Source: Sphingomonas morindae
GTDB lineage: Bacteria > Pseudomonadota > Alphaproteobacteria > Sphingomonadales > Sphingomonadaceae
Direction: 5' to 3'
Assembly (NCBI RefSeq): GCF_023822065.1
Contig: NZ_CP084930.1
Coordinates: 886,501 to 950,500 of the forward strand
DNA: 64,000 nt
Shown in pieces: positions 33,474 through 42,694 of the stretch; the first letter of the stretch is position 1, and each line of letters opens with the position of its first letter. Position numbers and translations under genes: made by a program. The notes beneath the pieces were generated by a model that saw nothing but the letters and a program-made list of their open reading frames with translations, made no database searches and was not told the origin of the DNA.

Positions 33474-33899
33474 ATGGATCTTCCCCCCGGCTATACGCTC
33501 CACCCCGAAGCCCCGGACGTCGAGAGCTATCGGCGGCTGCGCGCCGTCTCCGGCCTCACCCCGCGCAGCGCCGCCGCCGCCGAGGCGGGGCTGCCGCACG
33601 GCGTCCACGCCGTCACCATCCGCCACCAGCAGCGCGCGGTCGGCATGGGCCGCATCGTCGGCGATGGCGCGCTCTTCCTCCACATCGTCGATATCGCGGT
33701 GGACCCCGCGCATCAGGGGCGCGGCCTCGGCAAGGCGGTGATGGCGGCGTTGATGGCGCATATCCGGGCGCACGCGCCGGCGGAGGTCCATGTCAGCCTG
33801 ATCGCGGACGGCGAGGCCCGCCATCTCTACGCCCAGTTCGGCTTCGCCCCCGTCATGCCCGATTCGATCGGCATGGCCTTGTGGATCAAGCCGGACTGA
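33474..33899 (+). CDS. GNAT-family N-acetyltransferase
   Basis: The 141-residue protein has the acetyl-CoA binding motif A: LHIVDIAVDPAHQGRGLGKA (about residues 63-82), followed by a helix, and the motif B end AEVHVSLIADGEARHLYAQF GF. Substrate is unknown. It stands alone between motB and a convergent peptidase gene. Confidence 0.88.
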   Translation: MDLPPGYTLHPEAPDVESYRRLRAVSGLTPRSAAAAEAGLPHGVHAVTIRHQQRAVGMGRIVGDGALFLHIVDIAVDPAHQGRGLGKAVMAALMAHIRAHAPAEVHVSLIADGEARHLYAQFGFAPVMPDSIGMALWIKPD

Positions 33900-33907
33900 G
33901 CGTGGAC

Positions 33908-33927
33908 GGGGCGGCGGCCCCCGCCCC
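33908..33927. terminator. GC hairpin between convergent genes
   Basis: GGGGCGG (33908-33914) pairs with CCGCCCC (33921-33927) across a six-base loop between the GNAT stop and the M13 peptidase stop. No T run follows, so termination is uncertain. Confidence 0.4.
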
Positions 33928-33947
33928 GCCCCGCCACGCCGCGCCGC

Positions 33948-35972
33948 TCACCAGACGGTGACGCGCGCGGCCGGCGCCAGATACAGCCTGTCGCCCGGCT
34001 TGACCGCGAAGGCGGCGTACCAGGGCGTGAAGTTGCGGACGATGCCGTTCACCCGATATTCCTCGGGGCTGTGCGGATCGGAGAGGAGCTGGCTGCGCAG
34101 CGCGCCCTCGCGGCTCTTGCCCTGCCAGCTCTGCGCATAGGCGAGGAAGAAGCGCTGGTCGCCGCTATAGCCGTCGATCACGCGGTCGCCATGGCGCGCG
34201 ACATAGCGGCGCCACGCCGTATAGGCCGCCTCGAGCCCGCCGAGATCGCCGAGATTCTCGCCGAGCGTGAGATCGCCCTTGATGTGCACGCCCGGGATCG
34301 GCTCATATTGGTCGAACTGGCGCGCCAGCAGGGTGGCATGGGCGGTGTAGCGTTGCGCGCTGGCCGGGGTCCACCAGTCGCGCAGCCGGCCGGCGGCATC
34401 GTAGTGGCGGCCCTGATCGTCGAAGCCATGGCCCATCTCATGGCCGATGGTGGCGCCCGATTCGCCATAATTTACCGCCGGATCGGCCGCCGCATCGAAG
34501 AAGGGCGGCTGCAGGATCGCCGCCGGAAAGGTGATCTGGTTCATCGTCGGATCGTAATAGGCGTTCACTTCCTGCGGGGTCATGTACCACAGGCTGCGAT
34601 CCACCGGCTTGCCGAGGCGCGAGCGCTGGAGCGCCCAGTCGAACTGGTCCGCCGCCAGCACATCGCCCAGCACATCGTCGCGCCGCACCGTCATCGGGCC
34701 ATAATCGATATAATGGGCGGGGTGGCCGATGCGCGGCTCGAAGCTGGCCAGCTTGGCGAGCGCCTCGCGCCGCGTCGGCGCATCCATCCAGGCGGCGCCC
34801 CGGATCTTCTCGCCATAGGCGGCGCGCAGATCGGCGATCAGCTCGGCCATCTGCCGCTCGGTCTCGGCGGACCAGTATTTCTCGACATAGAGGCGCCCCA
34901 CCGCCTCGCCGAGCCGCGCATTCACCAGCCGCACGCCGCGCTTCCACCGCGCCGGCGGCGTCGGCACGTCGTTCAGCGTCCGGCTGTAGAAATCGAAATG
35001 CGCATCGTCGAAGGCCTTGGGCAGATAGGCCGCGTGATCGCTGAGGAAGTGCAGCGTCAGATAGGTCTTCCACTGGTCGAGCGGCACGTCCGCCAGCCGC
35101 TGGCCGGCCGCCGCCACCGCGCTCGGCTCGCGCACCACCACCGTCGGCATGGCGGCGAGGCCGATATGATCCAGCGTGCCCGCCCAGTCGAACTGCGGCG
35201 CCAGCGCCGCCAGCTGCGCGCGGGTCATGGGGTTATAGGTGGCGGTGGCGTCGCGCTGGCGCTCGGGCGTCCATTGGTCGGTTGCGAGCCGCGTCTCCAG
35301 CGCGAGCATGGCCTGCGCCTTGCCGGCCGGGTCGGAGAGCCCCGCCAGCCGCGCCAGCCGGGTCAGATAGGCGATATAGGCGGCGCGGATCTGATCATAT
35401 TTGGCGCCCTTGAGCAGATAATAGTCGCGCCCCGGCAGGCCCAGCCCGCCCTGCTCGGCCACCACCGTGTAGCGCGTCGGATCGGCATCGTCGGGCTGGA
35501 TGCCGATCTGCACCGGCGCGGCGAAGCTCGGCTCCGCCATCAGCCGCACCAGCTGGCCGCGATCGGCGATCGCCGCGATCCGCGCCAGGCTGGGCTGCGC
35601 GGGCGCCAGGCCGCGCGCCTCGATCCCCGCCTCGTCCATCCAGGCGGCGTAGAAATCGCCCACCTGCCGCGCCGCCGGGCTGGCGCCGGGATCGCGCATC
35701 GCCTGCTCCACCAGCTGGCGCACCGCGATCTCGGCCTCGTCCACCAGATCGTTGCTATAGCCCGCGCTGCTGCGATCGGGCGCGATCCGCACCGTCTTCA
35801 GCCAGGTGCCGTTGGCGTAGCGGTAGAAATCGTCCCCCGGCTTCACCGATTTGTCCATGGTGGCATAATCCACCCCCCAGCTGCCATAGCGGGGATGGGC
35901 GGCGGGCGCGGCCAGGGCGCCGCCGGCGAGCGCGGACGAGAGCAGAATGGCGATGGCAAAACGTGACGACAT
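33948..35972 (-). CDS. M13-family (neprilysin-like) zinc metallopeptidase, exported
   Basis: From ATG 35972 the product is 674 residues with a signal peptide (about 1-21, ending GGALAAPA). The zinc motif is GATIGHEMGHGFDDQGR (HEMGH at about residue 510). The third-ligand region is GENLGDLGGLEAAY, and the C-terminus has the M13 block EEYRVNGIVRNFTPWYAAFA. The AGGGGG sequence just upstream supports the start. Its 5' end overlaps the divergent Nudix gene. Confidence 0.93.
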   Translation of the reverse strand: MSSRFAIAILLSSALAGGALAAPAAHPRYGSWGVDYATMDKSVKPGDDFYRYANGTWLKTVRIAPDRSSAGYSNDLVDEAEIAVRQLVEQAMRDPGASPAARQVGDFYAAWMDEAGIEARGLAPAQPSLARIAAIADRGQLVRLMAEPSFAAPVQIGIQPDDADPTRYTVVAEQGGLGLPGRDYYLLKGAKYDQIRAAYIAYLTRLARLAGLSDPAGKAQAMLALETRLATDQWTPERQRDATATYNPMTRAQLAALAPQFDWAGTLDHIGLAAMPTVVVREPSAVAAAGQRLADVPLDQWKTYLTLHFLSDHAAYLPKAFDDAHFDFYSRTLNDVPTPPARWKRGVRLVNARLGEAVGRLYVEKYWSAETERQMAELIADLRAAYGEKIRGAAWMDAPTRREALAKLASFEPRIGHPAHYIDYGPMTVRRDDVLGDVLAADQFDWALQRSRLGKPVDRSLWYMTPQEVNAYYDPTMNQITFPAAILQPPFFDAAADPAVNYGESGATIGHEMGHGFDDQGRHYDAAGRLRDWWTPASAQRYTAHATLLARQFDQYEPIPGVHIKGDLTLGENLGDLGGLEAAYTAWRRYVARHGDRVIDGYSGDQRFFLAYAQSWQGKSREGALRSQLLSDPHSPEEYRVNGIVRNFTPWYAAFAVKPGDRLYLAPAARVTVW

Positions 35973-36645
35973 GAAGGCCCCCTGGCAGCAAGCGGCGGAA
36001 GCTAGCGCGGGCGGCGACGCGGAACAATGCGCCGCCGCCGCCTCGCTCCTCGTGATGCGCGACACGCCCGACGGCGCCGAGCTGCTGATCGTGCGCCGCG
36101 CCGCCGGGCTCGCCTTTGGCGGCGGCGCGCTCGTCTTTCCCGGCGGCCGGGTCGAGCCGGAGGATTGGCGCGGCCCGGCCGACGATCCCGAAGCCGCCGC
36201 GCGCCACGCCGCCGTGCGCGAAACGCGCGAGGAGACGGGGATCGCCTGCGCGGTCGAGACGCTCCACCCCTTTGCCCGCTGGCGCGCGCCGCCGGGCCTC
36301 GCGCGCCGCTTCGATACGCGCTTCTTCCTCGCCCCCGCGCCCGGCGCGGCCGATCCCCGCGCCGATGGCGTGGAGACGGACGAGGCCTTCTGGGCGCGCC
36401 CGGCCGCGCTGCTCGCCGCCGCCGAAGCCCGGCCCGGGCTGCTGCTCTTTCCCACCTTCTGCCTGCTCGCGCGGCTCGCGGCGCTGCCCGATTATGCGCG
36501 GGCGCGCGCCGATGCCGAGGCCTGGCCGCGCCCCGTCATCACGCCGCGCGTCGAACAGCGCGCCGACGGCGCCTGGCTCGCCATCGACCAGGGCCTCGGC
36601 TATCCGCGCACCGCGCGCCCCGTCGCCGCCCAGCGCCGCGCCTAG
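35947..36645 (+). CDS. Nudix hydrolase
   Basis: The product is 232 residues from ATG 35947 (alternatives 35953 and 35971). The Nudix box is present with an insertion: GGALVFPGGRVEPED then AAVRETREETGI (about residues 57-95). This spaced box resembles larger NUDT19-type hydrolases. All candidate starts overlap the divergent peptidase start, an unusual arrangement. It ends overlapping the stop of the convergent membrane-protein gene. Confidence 0.85.
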   Translation: MAMAKRDDMKAPWQQAAEASAGGDAEQCAAAASLLVMRDTPDGAELLIVRRAAGLAFGGGALVFPGGRVEPEDWRGPADDPEAAARHAAVRETREETGIACAVETLHPFARWRAPPGLARRFDTRFFLAPAPGAADPRADGVETDEAFWARPAALLAAAEARPGLLLFPTFCLLARLAALPDYARARADAEAWPRPVITPRVEQRADGAWLAIDQGLGYPRTARPVAAQRRA

Positions 36646-37127
36646 GCCGCCCCCGCCCGCGCCGCGCAGGCGCGCTCGACGGCGGCGCGGAAGGCGGCGG
36701 GATCGTCGGGACAATGGGCGATCGCGCGGATCGTCCTGCGGCCGGCGCGGATCGGCCGATCGAGATCGAGCACGATCGTCGGCCAGGCGATCAGCGCGAG
36801 ATTGAGCAGGTCGGGCGCCTTCAGCGCCGCCCGCGTCCAGTCGGACCGGAAGCCGCGGATCGCCTCGAGCGGCACGCTGTGCGGCCCGAAGGGGCCCGCG
36901 CGCAGGATCAGCCGGTCCGGCTCAAGCCGCAGCGGGCGCCGCCGCACCAGGCGCAGCATCCGCACCAGCAGCGCCAGCGCGACGAGATCGATCGCCCCCA
37001 CCGGCGCCGCCACGCGCCAGCCCCACAGCGCCACCAGCACGCCGTGCACCACCGCCGCCTCGATACAGGCGAGGCCGAGCAGCACCGCCAGCAGCGGCGC
37101 CAGCGCGCGATGATAGGAAAAGGCCAT
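36642..37127 (-). CDS. Small membrane protein, function unknown
   Basis: From ATG 37127 the product is 161 residues. Two membrane helices (about residues 8-30 and 37-58) precede a cytoplasmic part with strands like RLEPDRLILRAGPFGPHSVP, a PH-like layout seen in many small bacterial membrane proteins. Its stop overlaps the Nudix stop. No specific family was recognised. Confidence 0.7.
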   Translation of the reverse strand: MAFSYHRALAPLLAVLLGLACIEAAVVHGVLVALWGWRVAAPVGAIDLVALALLVRMLRLVRRRPLRLEPDRLILRAGPFGPHSVPLEAIRGFRSDWTRAALKAPDLLNLALIAWPTIVLDLDRPIRAGRRTIRAIAHCPDDPAAFRAAVERACAARAGAA

Positions 37128-37230
37128 GGCCCAGACTGGACGCTCCCGCGCCCGCGTCAATTGGGACCATCACCAGAGTGGCGCCCGCGCCGGCGCCGAT
37201 CGGCCCCCGTGCGGGCGGCTCAGGCCCGGC

Positions 37231-37602
37231 TCACGCCTTCTCGATCGTGCATTGCAGCGGATGCTGGTGCTGGCGCGCGAAATCCACCACCTGGGTCGCC
37301 TTGGTCTCGGCGACTTCGTGGCTGAACACGCCGCACACGCCCACGCCCTTTTGATGGACATGCAGCATCACGCGCGTCGCATCCTCGATGTTCATCCGGA
37401 AGAAGCGCTGAAGGCACAGCACCACGAATTCCATCGGCGTATAATCGTCGTTCAACATCAAAACTTTGTAGAGCGACGGCTTTTTCGTGCGGGTGCGGGT
37501 GCGCGTCGCCACGCCGGTGCCGACATCCTCGCCACCCGCGTCCTTGCCGGCCATCGACCGCACCGTCTCGAGCGCCCGCATCACCGCCTCATCATGCTTC
37601 AT
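37231..37602 (-). CDS. clpS: ClpS, adaptor for ClpAP (N-end rule)
   Basis: From ATG 37602 (AGGACAGG upstream) the product is 123 residues. The ClpS fold is clear: [20 protein letters not shown], then [15 protein letters not shown] and [20 protein letters not shown]. The N-terminal extension with TRTRTRTKK is common in sphingomonads. A shorter start at 37554 is possible. ClpS presents N-degron substrates to ClpA. Confidence 0.95.
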   Translation of the reverse strand: MKHDEAVMRALETVRSMAGKDAGGEDVGTGVATRTRTRTKKPSLYKVLMLNDDYTPMEFVVLCLQRFFRMNIEDATRVMLHVHQKGVGVCGVFSHEVAETKATQVVDFARQHQHPLQCTIEKA

Positions 37603-37723
37603 GCTATGCCTGTCCTGAGAGTCGCCACGATATGGCATCGCGACGCCGCTCGGCAAGACCTCGCACCGCGTTCGCACCACGACGCACCGCCGCCGCCCGC
37701 GCGCAATTGGCCCGAAAACGCGA

Positions 37724-37756
37724 CAGGCGGCCGCCCCGCCTGGGGACGGCCGCCTG
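37724..37756 (-). terminator. Hairpin after the phasin gene
   Basis: CAGGCGGCCG (37724-37733) pairs with CGGCCGCCTG (37747-37756), extended by CCCC/GGGG inside with one bulged base. It follows the phasin stop on the minus strand; a TTTT appears about eight bases beyond. Confidence 0.6.
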
Positions 37757-37779
37757 CCGGAGCCACGAAAGGGGGTGGC

Positions 37780-38706
37780 TTAGGCGATCGGCGCCTTGGC
37801 CTTCTCGGCGGCCACGGCGACGCGGCTCGAGAGCGGCTGGACGATCTCGCCCGCCAGCTTCAGCCACGCCTCGGAGAATTTGGAACCCTCGGCCACCGCC
37901 TCGTCGAACGCCTTGCGGGCATAGTCCGACTGGAGGGTGAAGAGTTCGGTCGGGCTCTTCGCGGCGACGAAGCCCTTGAACGCGGCGGCCGCGCTCTCGA
38001 AGCTCTTGCGGCTATAGTCCACCGCCTCCTGGCCCAGAGTCTCGGCGCCCTTGGCGGCGACGCGGCCGGAGGTGACCAGCGCCTCGACATTGCCCTTGGT
38101 GAAGTCGTTGAATTCCTCGATCATCTTCGCGCCGCGCTCGAGCGAGGCCTTGGCGCGCGACTGCATGTCGCCAAAGGCGGCCTGCACATGCTCGGAATTG
38201 GGGGCGAAGTTGCCGGTGTTGAACGAGGTGGCCATCAGAAATCCTTTCGGGCTGAAATAGTCTTGAAGCGAGGGCGGGGCGGCCTTGCCGATCGCGTCGG
38301 CGGCCTGGGCGAAGGCGGCACCCGCCTCCTCCGCCACCTGGCGCCCCGCCTCGGCCGCCTGGACGGCGGCGTCGGGAGCGGCGACGGTCGGGGTGGAGGC
38401 GAGCGGCGCGGGCGCCGGAACCGGAGCCGGAGCCGGAGCGGCCGCCTCGGCCTTGGGCGCCTCGATCTTCGGGGCCTCCGGCTTCGGCGCCTCGGCCTTG
38501 GCCGGCTCCACCTTGGCAGGCTGGGCGCTCGGCGCGGCCATGGGCGGCGCCGGAGTCGCGGCGGGCTGTGTCTCGGCCGGGGGCACGGGCGCCGCGACCG
38601 GCGGCTTGGCGGCCGCGGACGGAGCGGGCGCCGCGGCGTCCTTCACGAGCGGCGCGGGCGCCGCTTTGGCGCCGCGTTTGGCAATGGGGGTTTTGCTGTC
38701 TGCCAT
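37780..38706 (-). CDS. Phasin family protein (PHA granule coat) with long Ala/Pro N-terminus
   Basis: The 308-residue product has an Ala/Pro/Lys-rich low-complexity region (residues 1-125) and a phasin_2-type helical domain (about 165-290; NFAPNSEHVQAAFGDMQSRA, SFESAAAAFKGFVAAKSPTE, LFTLQSDYARKAFDEAVAEG). Phasins coat polyhydroxyalkanoate granules. It lies 270 bases after phaC on the same strand. Two inverted repeats overlap its promoter, suggesting PhaR-type repression. Confidence 0.88.
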   Translation of the reverse strand: MADSKTPIAKRGAKAAPAPLVKDAAAPAPSAAAKPPVAAPVPPAETQPAATPAPPMAAPSAQPAKVEPAKAEAPKPEAPKIEAPKAEAAAPAPAPVPAPAPLASTPTVAAPDAAVQAAEAGRQVAEEAGAAFAQAADAIGKAAPPSLQDYFSPKGFLMATSFNTGNFAPNSEHVQAAFGDMQSRAKASLERGAKMIEEFNDFTKGNVEALVTSGRVAAKGAETLGQEAVDYSRKSFESAAAAFKGFVAAKSPTELFTLQSDYARKAFDEAVAEGSKFSEAWLKLAGEIVQPLSSRVAVAAEKAKAPIA

Positions 38707-38721
38707 CGACCACCTCTCACC

Positions 38722-38740
38722 TTATTGCGCTGCACAATAA
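38722..38740 (-). promoter_or_regulatory. Operator-like inverted repeat 1 at the phasin promoter
   Basis: TTATTG (38722-38727) and CAATAA (38735-38740) are a perfect inverted repeat around CGCTGCA. On the minus strand it covers a candidate -10 (TATTGT, 38739-38734) spaced 17 bases from TTGAGC (38762-38757). It shares the TGCGCTGCA core with the second site. Confidence 0.6.
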
Positions 38741-38765
38741 ACGAATCGCGCGCCGCGCTCAAGCA

Positions 38766-38785
38766 TTTTGTGCGCTGCAACAAAA
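38766..38785 (-). promoter_or_regulatory. Operator-like inverted repeat 2 at the phasin promoter
   Basis: TTTTG (38766-38770) and CAAAA (38781-38785) flank TGCGCTGCAA. It lies upstream of the candidate -35. PhaR regulators of alphaproteobacteria bind CTGC/GCA-rich sites near phaP; assignment to PhaR is inferred because phaR is not in the window. Confidence 0.55.
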
Positions 38786-38976
38786 GTATAACCTCCATTT
38801 ACGGAGAGGTCGCGCCGGCTTTGGTCTAAGCCGCTTTGACCGGGCGCAAATCACCGAGCGCTCCGGGTCGGGCCGGGCACGGGCGCGCCGCCGGGCCACG
38901 CCATGCCCGGCCGTATCGCGCGGGAGGGCCGCGCCGCTCCCTCGTCCAGGGATCGAGTCGGGGCGCCCGGTGCCGG

Positions 38977-40752
38977 TCAGCGCATCCGCACATAGCGGCC
39001 CGGCGCGGGCTCGATCGCCGGAAAGGGGCCGGCGCCGGGCACGCGCGCGCCGGTGGCGGGCACCGTCTCGCCATCCTGCTGCGCGATCCAGGCGCGCCAA
39101 TCGGGCCACCAGCTGCCCTTGGTCTCGCGCGCCCGGGCGAGGAAGTCGGCGAAGTCTGTCGCCGGCTCGTCCACCGTCCAATATTGATATTTCTGCGCCT
39201 CGGGCGGGTTGACCACGCCGGCGATATGGCCGGATCCCGCCAGCACGAAGCGCAGCGGGCCGGCGAAATGCTCGGTCAGCTTCCACACGCTCTCGGCCGG
39301 CGCGATATGATCCTGCCGCCCCGCCTGCACATAGGCGGGCGTGGTGACGCGGCCGAGATCGATCGGCACGCCCAGCACGGTCAGCGCGCCCGGCCGCACC
39401 AGCAGATTGTCGCGGTAGAAGTCGCGCAGATAGTCGAGGTGCCAGCGCGCCGGCAAATTGGTGACATCGCCATTCCAGTGGAGCAGGTCGAAGGGCCGCC
39501 CCTCCTCGCCCAGCAAATAGCTGTTCACCACGTGCGACCAGATCAGGTCGCGCCCGCGCAGCAGGTTGAAGGTGGCGGCCATGTAGCGCCCGTCGAGATA
39601 GCCGGGCTCGCCCAGCGCGCCGATCAGCTGGAGCATGGCATCGTCCACGAACAGCGACAATTCGCCCGCCTGGCTGAAATCCACCTGCGCGGTGAAGAAG
39701 GTGGCGGAGGCGACCTGCGCGGCCTCGTCGCGCGCGGCGAGCAGCGCCAGCGTGGTGGCGAGCACCGTGCCGGCCACGCAATAGCCGACCAGATGCACCC
39801 GCTCCGCCGCCAGCGCCGCGCGCACCACGCGCAGCGCGTCGAGCTGGGCGGCGACATAATCGTCGAGCCGCGTCTCGGCGAGATCGGCGTCGGCCGATTT
39901 CCACGAGACGAGGAACACGCTCAGCCCCTCCGCCACCGCCCAGCGCACGAAGCTTTTCTTCGGCCCCAGGTCGAGAATGTAGAAGCGGTTGATCCAGGGG
40001 GGGAAGATCAGCAGCGGGGCGGCGCCCACCCGCGCCGTGGCGGGGGCATAGTGGATCAGCTGGAAGAGCGGCGTCTCGTAGATCACCGCGCCCGGCGTGG
40101 CGGCGATGTCGCGGCCCAGCTCGAACACGCCCGGCGAATGGGTGAGCTGGCCGCGCCGCAGATCGGCGAGCATATGGTCGAGCCCGGCGAGCAGGCTCTC
40201 GCCCTTCGTCTCGATCATGCGCGCCAGCGCCTGCGGATTGGTGGCGACGAAATTGGTCGGCGCCAGCGCCTCGCGCAGCGCCTCGGTGGCGAAGCGCAGC
40301 TGGTCCTTCTGCTTGGCGTCGAGCCCCTCCAGCGCCTCGACCTGGTCGGCGAGCGCGCCCGCGAGCAGCCCGTGCGCCTGCTCGATCAGCGCGAAGCCCG
40401 GATGCGCGCGCCACGCGGCGGGATCGTCGGGCCGCGCGGGCAGCGTCGCCACCGCCGGATCGAGCAGCGCCTCCCACAAATGGGTGGCGCCCTGCCAGAA
40501 GCGCTGCTGCGTCTCGGCGAGACGCGCGCTGTCGAAATGCGGCGCGGCGGCGGGCGCCCAGCGCGCGAACAGCGCCTCGCCGGCCTGGGCGAGCGCCGGC
40601 GCGGCGGCCCCGCGCCCGGCCTGTTCGGTGGCATAGTCGAGCAGCATCTGCTGCGCCCGGCCGATCACCCCGGTCCAGTGCTGCAGCTCCTCGAGCGAGG
40701 GCGTCGCCAGCGGCGCCGAGGACGGGGCGGTCTGGGGATCGGGCACGAACAT
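38977..40752 (-). CDS. phaC: Class I polyhydroxyalkanoate synthase PhaC
   Basis: The 591-residue product matches class I PhaC in length. The nucleophile box is VHLVGYCVAGTVLATTLALL with catalytic Cys near residue 323; the second Gly of the usual GxCxGG is Ala. Further hallmarks are PLLIFPPWINRFYILDL, SWKSADA, the Asp/His region (QDHIAPAESVWK; GSGHIAGVVNPP). It polymerises hydroxyacyl-CoA. The phasin gene follows, and the alaC-like gene diverges. Confidence 0.95.
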   Translation of the reverse strand: MFVPDPQTAPSSAPLATPSLEELQHWTGVIGRAQQMLLDYATEQAGRGAAAPALAQAGEALFARWAPAAAPHFDSARLAETQQRFWQGATHLWEALLDPAVATLPARPDDPAAWRAHPGFALIEQAHGLLAGALADQVEALEGLDAKQKDQLRFATEALREALAPTNFVATNPQALARMIETKGESLLAGLDHMLADLRRGQLTHSPGVFELGRDIAATPGAVIYETPLFQLIHYAPATARVGAAPLLIFPPWINRFYILDLGPKKSFVRWAVAEGLSVFLVSWKSADADLAETRLDDYVAAQLDALRVVRAALAAERVHLVGYCVAGTVLATTLALLAARDEAAQVASATFFTAQVDFSQAGELSLFVDDAMLQLIGALGEPGYLDGRYMAATFNLLRGRDLIWSHVVNSYLLGEEGRPFDLLHWNGDVTNLPARWHLDYLRDFYRDNLLVRPGALTVLGVPIDLGRVTTPAYVQAGRQDHIAPAESVWKLTEHFAGPLRFVLAGSGHIAGVVNPPEAQKYQYWTVDEPATDFADFLARARETKGSWWPDWRAWIAQQDGETVPATGARVPGAGPFPAIEPAPGRYVRMR

Positions 40753-40859
40753 CCTCCTCCGGCGCGCGATCCGGCCTGTGCCGATCGCGAGGGCGGCGTT
40801 ATAAGCCGATCGCCGCCAGCAAGGCGAGCATTCCAGAAAGTTCGTCCGAAGGACCGCTC

Positions 40860-42074
40860 ATGTCAGAGGATTTCTACCGCATCCGCCGCCTGCCGCCCTA
40901 TGTGTTCGCCGAGGTGAACGCGATGAAGGCGGCGGCGCGCGCGCGCGGCGAGGACATCATCGATCTCGGCATGGGCAATCCCGATGGCGCGCCGGCGCCG
41001 CACGTGATCGAGAAGCTGGCCGAGGTGGCGCGCGATCCCGCCGCCCATGGCTATTCCGCCTCCAAGGGCATCGCCGGGCTGCGGCGCGCGCAGGCGGGCT
41101 ATTATCAGCGCCGCTTCGGGGTGGATCTCGATCCGGATTCGGAAGTGGTGGTGACGCTCGGCTCCAAGGAGGGGCTGGCCAATCTCGCTCAGGCGATCAC
41201 CGCGCCGGGCGACGTGGTGCTCGCCCCCAATCCCAGCTATCCCATCCACACCTTCGGCTTCATCATCGCGGGCGCGGCGATCCGCTCCATCCCGGCCGCG
41301 CCGGGGCCGGATTTCTTCGCGCGGCTGGAACATGCCATCGCCTATACCGTGCCCAAGCCCTCGGTGCTGGTGATCGGCTATCCCTCCAACCCCACCGCCT
41401 ATGTCGCCGATCTCGCCTTTTACGAGGAGGTCGTCGCCTTCGCCCGCGCGCACAAATTGTGGGTGCTGTCCGATCTCGCCTATTCCGAAATCTATTTCGG
41501 CGACACGCCGACGCCCTCGATCCTCCAGGTGCCGGGCGCCAAGGAGGTGGCGATCGAATTCACCTCCATGTCCAAGACCTATTCGATGGCGGGCTGGCGG
41601 ATCGGCTTCGCGGTCGGCAACCGCACGCTGATCGCGGCGCTGACGCGGGTGAAATCCTATCTCGATTACGGCGCCTTCACCCCCATCCAGGCGGCGGCGG
41701 TGGCGGCGATCAACGGGCCGCAGGATATCGTCGAGCATAACCGCCAGCTCTACAAGCGCCGCCGCGACGTGCTGGTCGAGAGTTTCGGCCGCGCCGGCTG
41801 GGAGGTGCCGCCGCCCGCCGCCTCGATGTTCGCCTGGGCGCCGATCCCGCCCGCGCTGCGCCATCTCGGCGCGCTCGAATTCTCCAAGCAGCTGCTCAGC
41901 CACGCCCAGGTGGCGGTGGCGCCGGGCGTGGGCTTTGGCGAGGAGGGCGAGGGCTATGTGCGCATCGCGCTGGTCGAGAATGAGCATCGCATCCGCCAGG
42001 CGGCGCGCAACCTCAAACGCTATCTCCAGTCGATGGGGGTAAATGCCGCCGCGCCCGGCCGCCGCGCCGGCTGA
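40860..42074 (+). CDS. PLP-dependent aminotransferase, AlaC/LL-DAP-aminotransferase type
   Basis: The 404-residue fold-type I aminotransferase has NPSYP, YPSNPTAYV and the PLP lysine in TSMSKTYSMAGWRIGF (Lys near residue 238). Similarity in style is to AlaC (glutamate-pyruvate transaminase), frequently encoded next to hom in alphaproteobacteria, as here. Physiological substrate cannot be fixed from sequence alone. Confidence 0.88.
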   Translation: MSEDFYRIRRLPPYVFAEVNAMKAAARARGEDIIDLGMGNPDGAPAPHVIEKLAEVARDPAAHGYSASKGIAGLRRAQAGYYQRRFGVDLDPDSEVVVTLGSKEGLANLAQAITAPGDVVLAPNPSYPIHTFGFIIAGAAIRSIPAAPGPDFFARLEHAIAYTVPKPSVLVIGYPSNPTAYVADLAFYEEVVAFARAHKLWVLSDLAYSEIYFGDTPTPSILQVPGAKEVAIEFTSMSKTYSMAGWRIGFAVGNRTLIAALTRVKSYLDYGAFTPIQAAAVAAINGPQDIVEHNRQLYKRRRDVLVESFGRAGWEVPPPAASMFAWAPIPPALRHLGALEFSKQLLSHAQVAVAPGVGFGEEGEGYVRIALVENEHRIRQAARNLKRYLQSMGVNAAAPGRRAG

Positions 42075-42181
42075 GCGCGCCACCCGTCCCCGCTTCGCCC
42101 GTCCCGCCCCCTTGCGCCGGCCGCCGCAACCAAATCGGCGGACCGGCGGTTGGAGGGGCAGATGTGCAAGGGAGATGGATC

Positions 42182-42586
42182 ATGAAGACGTTCATCCTCG
42201 CGGCGGCGATGGCCAGCCTCGCCGCGCCGCTGGCGACCGCGCCGCTCCAGGCCCAGCCGGGGCGCGACTGGGATCATCGCGGCGACGATCGCGACCATGA
42301 TCGCGGCTGGCACGGCGATCGCCACGATTGGGATCCGTCCAACAGCTATCGCCGCGGCAATTATCGCGAGCGCCGGCTGGGCCGCAACGACGAGGTCTAT
42401 CGCGGCCGCGACGGGCGCTATTACTGCAAGCGCAACGACGGCACGACCGGGCTGGTGATCGGCGCGCTCGGCGGCGGCGTGGCGGGCAATCTGCTCGGCG
42501 GCGGCACGCTCGGCACGCTGCTCGGCGCGGGCGGCGGCGCGCTGCTCGGCCGCTCGATCGATCGCGGCAATGTGCGGTGCCGCTGA
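42182..42586 (+). CDS. Exported glycine-zipper (17-kDa antigen-like) protein
   Basis: From ATG 42182 (GGGAGATGGATC just upstream) the product is 134 residues. A signal peptide (1-24) precedes an Asp/His/Arg-rich region (DHRGDDRDHDRGWHGDRH). A glycine-zipper membrane segment follows (GLVIGALGGGVAGNLLGGGT, then LGTLLGAGGGALLGRSID). Such proteins sit in the cell envelope. Its specific role is unknown. Confidence 0.8.
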   Translation: MKTFILAAAMASLAAPLATAPLQAQPGRDWDHRGDDRDHDRGWHGDRHDWDPSNSYRRGNYRERRLGRNDEVYRGRDGRYYCKRNDGTTGLVIGALGGGVAGNLLGGGTLGTLLGAGGGALLGRSIDRGNVRCR

Positions 42587-42616
42587 GCGCGGCTGACGCA
42601 CGCTCCTAACCGAAAA

Positions 42617-42640
42617 CGCCCGTCGGGCGATTTCATTATT
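42617..42640 (+). terminator. Terminator after the glycine-zipper gene
   Basis: CGCCC (42617-42621) pairs with GGGCG (42625-42629), preceded by AAAA and followed by ATTTCATTATT. The stem is short, so confidence is moderate. Confidence 0.5.
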
Positions 42641-42647
42641 GCTCCGG

Positions 42648-42694
42648 CCCTCCCGTCGTGCCAGCGCTCGCGCCGGTTCTACGGGAGGGTTTTT
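42648..42694 (+). promoter_or_regulatory. Terminator-like hairpin containing the hom Shine-Dalgarno
   Basis: CCCTCCCGT (42648-42656) pairs perfectly with ACGGGAGGG (42681-42689), then TTTTT (42690-42694). GGGAGGG in the 3' arm is also the ribosome site of hom, seven bases before its ATG. The element could attenuate transcription or hide the ribosome site; it might also only end upstream transcription. Confidence 0.7.
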
